A stretch of 64,000 bases of DNA from Delphinapterus leucas (Eukaryota > Chordata > Mammalia > Artiodactyla > Monodontidae). Below the pieces are notes generated by a model, which worked only from the letters and a program-made list of their open reading frames with translations, made no database searches and was not told where the DNA came from. Shown piece after piece: positions 59,409 to 64,000 of the stretch (the first letter of the stretch is position 1; every line of letters begins with the position of its first letter). A program made the position numbers and the translations under genes. The DNA lies in contig NW_022098062.1 in the NCBI RefSeq assembly GCF_002288925.2, positions 10,573,042 through 10,637,041 on the forward strand, read 5' to 3'.

Positions 59409-60301
59409 ATGAGAAGACAGAAAAACACACAGCAAACGAAGGAGCAAGGTAAAAACCCACCAGACCTAACAAATGAAGAGGAAATAGGCAGTCTACCTGA
59501 AAAAGAATTCAGAATAATGATAGTAAATATGATCCAAAATCTTGGAAATAGAATAGACAAAATGCAAGAAACATTTAACAAGGACCTAGAAGAACTAAGA
59601 TGAAACAAACAACGATGAACAACACAATAAATGAAATGAAAAATACTCTAGATGGGATCAATAGCAGAATAACTGAGGCAGAAGGACGGATAAGTGACCT
59701 GGAAGAAAAAATAGTGGAGATAACTACTGCAGAGCAGAATAAAGAAAAAAGAATGAAAAGAACTGAGGACAGTCTCAGAGACCTCTGGGACAACATTAAA
59801 CGCACCAACATTCGAATTATAGAGGTTCCAGAAGAAGAAGAGAAAAAGAAAGGGACTGAGAAAATATTTGAAGAGATTATAGTTGAAAACTTCCCTAATA
59901 TGGGAAAGGAAATAGTTAATCAAGTCCAGGAAGCACAGAGAGTCCCATACAGGACAAATCCAAGGAGAAATACGCCAAGACACATATTAATCAAACTGTC
60001 AAAAAATAAATACAAAGAAAACATATTAAAAGCAGCAAGGAAAAAACAGCAAATAACACACAAGGGAATCCCCATAAGGTTAACAGCTGATCTTTCAGCA
60101 GAAACTCTGCAAGCCAGAAGGGACTGGCAGGACATATTTAAAGTGATGAAGGAGAAAAACCTGCAACCAAGATTACTCTACCCAGCAAGGATCTCATTCA
60201 GCTTTGATGGAGAAATTAAAACCTTTACAGACAAGCAAAAGCTGAGAGAGTTCAGCACCATCAAACCAGCTTTACAACAACGGCTAAAGGAACTTCTGTA
60301 G
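59409..60301 (+). pseudogene. L1 ORF1 (RNA-binding protein), frameshifted
   Basis: ORF1 normally makes the trimeric RNA-binding chaperone. The N-terminal 64 codons run in one frame to a stop at 59601-59603; the rest continues in another frame from 59600. The C-terminal part keeps a coiled coil (about INSRITEAEGRISDLEEKIVE), the RRM (NIRIIEVPE) and the C-terminal domain (LTADLSAETLQARRDW, FSFDGEIKTF). A single indel at GAACTAAGATG explains the break. Total length is normal. Confidence 0.93.
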
Positions 60302-60359
60302 ACAAGAAACACAAGAGAAGGAAAAGACCTACAATAACGAACCCAAAACAATTAAGAAA

Positions 60360-63300
60360 ATGGGAATAGGAACATACATATCGATAATTACCTTAAATGT
60401 AAATAAACTAAATGCTCCCACCAAAAGACACAGATTAGCTGAATGGATACAAAAACCAAACCCATATATTTGCTGTCTACAAGAGACCCACTTCAGACCT
60501 AGAGACACATACAGACTGAAAGTAAGGGGATGGAAAAAGATATTTCATGCAAATGGAAACCAAAAGAAAGCTGGAGTAGCAATTCTCATATCAGACAAAA
60601 TAGACTTTAAAATAAAGACTATTAGAAGAGACAAAGAAGGACACTACATAATGATCAAGGGATCAATCCAAGAAGAAGATATAACAATTGTAAATATTTA
60701 TGCACCCAACATAGGAGCACCTCAATACATAAGGCAAATACTAACAGCCATAAAAGGGGAAATCGACAGTAACACATTCATAATAGGGGACTTTAACACC
60801 CCACTTTCACCAATGGACAGATCATCCAAAATGAAAATAAATAAGGAAACACAAGCTTTAAATGATACATTAAACAAGATGGACTTAATTGATATTTACA
60901 GGACATTCCATCCAAAAACAACAGAATATACATTTTTCTCAAGTGCTCATGCAACATTCTCCAGTATAGATCATATCTTGGGTCACAAATCAAGCCTTGG
61001 TAAATTTGAGAAAATCGAAATTGTCTCAAGTATCTTTTCTGACCACAACGCTATGAGACTAGATATCAATTACAGGAAAAGATCTGTAAAAAATACAAAC
61101 ACATGGAGGCTAAACAATACACTACTTAATAACGAAGTGATCACTGAAGAAATCAAAGAGGAAATAAAAAAATACCTAGAAACAAATGACAATGGAGACA
61201 CGACAACCCAAAATCTATGGGATGCAGCAAAAGCAGTTCTAAGAGGGAAGTTTATAGCAATACAATCCTACCTTAAGAAACAGGAAACATCTCGAATAAA
61301 CAACCTAACCTTGCACCTCAAGCAATTAGAGAAAGAAGAACAAAAAAACCCCAAAGTTAGCAGAAGGAAAGAAATCATAAAAATCAGATCAGAATTAAAT
61401 GAAAAAGAAATGAAGGAAACGATAGCAAAGATCAATAAAACTAAAAGCTGGTTCTTTGAGAAGATAAACAAAATTGATAAACCATTAGCCAGACTCATCA
61501 AGAAAAAAAGGGAGAAGACTCAAATCAATAGAATTAGAAATGAAAAAGGAGAAGTAACAACTGACACTGCAGAAATACAAAAGATCATGGGAGATTACTA
61601 CAAGCAACTCTATGCCAATAAAATGCACAACCTGGAAGAAATGGACAAATTCTTAGAAATGCACAACCTGCCAAGACTGAATCAGGAAGAAATAGAAAAT
61701 ATGAACAGACCAATCACAAGCACTGAAATTGAAATGGTGATTAAAAATCTTCCATAAAACAAAAGCCCAGGACCAGATGGCTTCACAGGCGAATTCTATC
61801 AAACATTTAGAGAAGAGCTAACACCTGTCCTTCTCAACCTCTTCCAAAATATAGCAGAGGGAGGAACACTCCCAAACTCATTCTACGAGGCCACCATCAC
61901 CCTGATACCAAAACCAGACAACGATGTCAAAGAGAAAGAAAACTACAGGCCAATATCACTTACGAACATAGAGGCAAAAATCCTCAACAAAATACTAGCA
62001 AACAGAATCCAACAGCACATTAAACGGATCATACACCATGATCAAGTGGGGTTTATTCCAGGAACGTAAGGATTCTTCAATATACGCAAATCAATCAATG
62101 TGATACACCATATTAACAAATTGAAGGAGAAAAACCATATGATCATCTCAATAGATGCAGAGAAAGCTTTCGACAAAATTCAACACCCATTTATGATAAA
62201 AACCCTGCAGAAAGTAGGCATAGAGGGAACTTTCCTCAACATAATAAAGGCCATATATGACAAGCCCACAGCAAACATCATCCTCAATGGTGAAAAACTG
62301 AAAGCATTTCCACTAAGATCAGGAACAAGACAAGGTTGCCCACTCTCACCACTCTTATTCAACATAGTTTTGGAAGTTTTAGCCACAGCAATCAGAGAAG
62401 AAAAGGAAATAAAAGGAATCCAAATCGGAAAAGAAGAAGTAAAGCTGTCACTGTTTGCAGATGACATGATACTATACATAGAGAATCCTAAAGATGCTAC
62501 CAGAAAACTACTAGAGCTAATCAATGAATTTGGTAAAGTAGCAGGATACAAAATTAATGCACAGAAATCTCTTGCATTCCTATACACTAATGATGAAAAA
62601 TCTGAAAGTGAAATCAAGAAAACACTCCCATTTACCATTGCAACAAAAAGAATAAAATACCTAGGAATAAACCTACCTAAGGAGACAAAAGACCTGTATG
62701 CAGAAAATTATAAGACACTGATGAAAGAAATTAAAGATGATACAGATAGATGGAGAGATATACCATGTTCTTGGATTGGAAGAATCAACATTGTGAAAAT
62801 GACTCTACTACCCAAAGCAATCTACAGGTTCAATGCAATCCCTATCAAACTACCACTGGCATTTTTCACAGAACTAGAACAAAAAAATTTCACAATTTGT
62901 ATGGAAACACAAAAGACCCCGAATAGCCAAAGCAATCTTGAGAAAGAAAAACAGAGCTGGAGGAATCAGGCTCCCTGACTTCAGACAAAGCTACAGTAAT
63001 CAAGACAGTATGGTACTGGCACAAAAACAGAAAGATCAATGGAACAGGATAGAAAGCCCAGAGATGAGATAAACCCACACACATATGGTCACCTTATCTT
63101 TGATAAAGGAGGCAGGAATGTACAGTGGAGAAAGGACAGCCTCTTCAATAAGTGGTGCTGGGAAAACTGGACAGGTACATGTAAAAGTATGAGATTAGAT
63201 CACTCCCTAACACTATACACAAAAATAAGCTCAAAATGGATTAAAGACCTAAATGTAAGGCCAGAAACTGTCAAACTCTTAGAGGAAAACATAGGCAGAA

Positions 63301-64000
63301 CACTCTATGACATAAATCACAGCAAGATCCTTTTTGACCCACCTCTTAGAGAAATGGAAATAAAAACAAAAATAAACAAATGGGACCTAATGAGACTTCA
63401 AAGCTTTTGCACAGCAAAGGAAACCATAAACAAGACCAAGAGACAACCCTCAGAATGGGAGAAAATATTTGCAAATGAAGCAACTGACAAAGGATTAATC
63501 TCCAAAATTTACAAGCAGCTCATGCAGCTCAATAACAAAAAAACAAACAACCCAATCCAAAAATGGGCAGAAGACCTAAATAGACATTTCTCCAAAGAAG
63601 ATATACAGATGGCCAACAAACACATGAAAGGATGCTCAACATCATTCATCATTAGAGAAATGCAAATCAAAACTACAATGAGATATCATCTCACACCAGT
63701 CAGAATGGCCATCATCAAAAAATCTAGAAACAATAAATAAACAATAAAGGGTGTGGAGAAAAGGGGACACTCTTGCACTGCTGGTGGGAATGTGAATTGG
63801 TACAGCCACTATGGAGAACAGTATGGAGGTTCCTTAAAAAACTACAAATAGAACTACCATATGACCCAGCAATCCCACTACTGGGCATATACCCTGAGAA
63901 AACCATAATTCAAAAAGAGTCATGTACCAAAATGTTCATTGCAGCTCTATTTACAATAGCCCGGAGATGGAAACAACCTAAGTGCCCATCATCGGATGAA
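60360..64000 (+). pseudogene. L1 ORF2 (endonuclease/reverse transcriptase), several breaks
   Basis: Residues 1-465 are open and hold the whole endonuclease: [22 protein letters not shown] and FSDHNAM. TAA at 61755 interrupts before the reverse transcriptase, and a second in-frame TAA follows at 62067. The frame is then open from 62100 with the catalytic FADD at 62454-62465. A frameshift lies in an A-run near 62883, a short deletion near 62980 and a disrupted stretch near 63738. The C-terminus is cut by the window edge. Confidence 0.95.

Larger units (their letters stand above)
57362..64000 (+). mobile_element. Near full-length L1, right end outside the window
   Basis: The 5' end starts near GCAGGAAGATGGCAGAAG, a YY1-like site expected at the start of L1. 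A CpG-rich 5' UTR, ORF1 (59409-60301) and ORF2 (from 60360) follow in correct order. Over 6.6 kb is present, and the end of ORF2 and 3' UTR lie beyond the window. Both ORFs carry disabling changes, so this copy is not autonomous as assembled. Confidence 0.95.

Overview
The window is mammalian nuclear DNA, almost certainly from a cetacean (probably a toothed whale) or a close relative. It carries eight tRNA-derived CHR-type SINEs in at least two size classes, several with crisp target-site duplications. It also carries artiodactyl/cetacean-style L1 copies and a deep layer of MIR, L2 and old L1 relics shared by mammals. There are no bacterial, phage or CRISPR-like structures.

One protein-coding gene is supported: TMPRSS4, a type II transmembrane serine protease, on the + strand. 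It occupies most of 16.3-53.5 kb. Thirteen exons join in frame into an apparently intact protein of 435 residues: a short cytoplasmic tail, one membrane anchor, a short LDL-receptor class A module, an SRCR module and a trypsin-like protease domain with a complete His-Asp-Ser triad. Exons 2-13 are secure. Exon 1 at 16340-16342, where the ATG is immediately followed by a strong splice donor, is an inference from phase, Kozak context and known orthologues.

Layout. 1-16.2 kb: gene-poor flank holding a short antisense L1 tail (2.4 kb), two SINEs, a 1.5 kb 5'-truncated L1 (4.7-6.2 kb), a solitary ERV LTR inserted into an older repeat (9.4-10.3 kb), a TGGA satellite (13.2 kb) and scattered MIR/L2. 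16.3-32.2 kb: intron 1, about 15.9 kb. 32.2-53.5 kb: exons 2-13, with a 2.2 kb antisense L1 in intron 3 and an oppositely oriented SINE pair in intron 11. 53.5-57.4 kb: a nest of ancient L1 sequence broken by MIR, an antisense L1 tail, a solitary LTR with a 5-bp target duplication, and a SINE. 57.4-64.0 kb: a nearly full-length sense L1 with a CpG-rich 5' UTR and both ORFs, disabled by stops and frameshifts, running off the right edge.

In human, IL10RA and a small antisense gene (SMIM35) lie upstream of TMPRSS4 and SCN4B lies downstream. None of these could be identified here. I found no previously undescribed system. The most useful second-look items are the start codon at a splice junction with a possible overlapping upstream ORF, a NAGNAG acceptor at exon 6, the inverted SINE pair in intron 11, the nested LTR insertions, and a compound hairpin at 24.7 kb.
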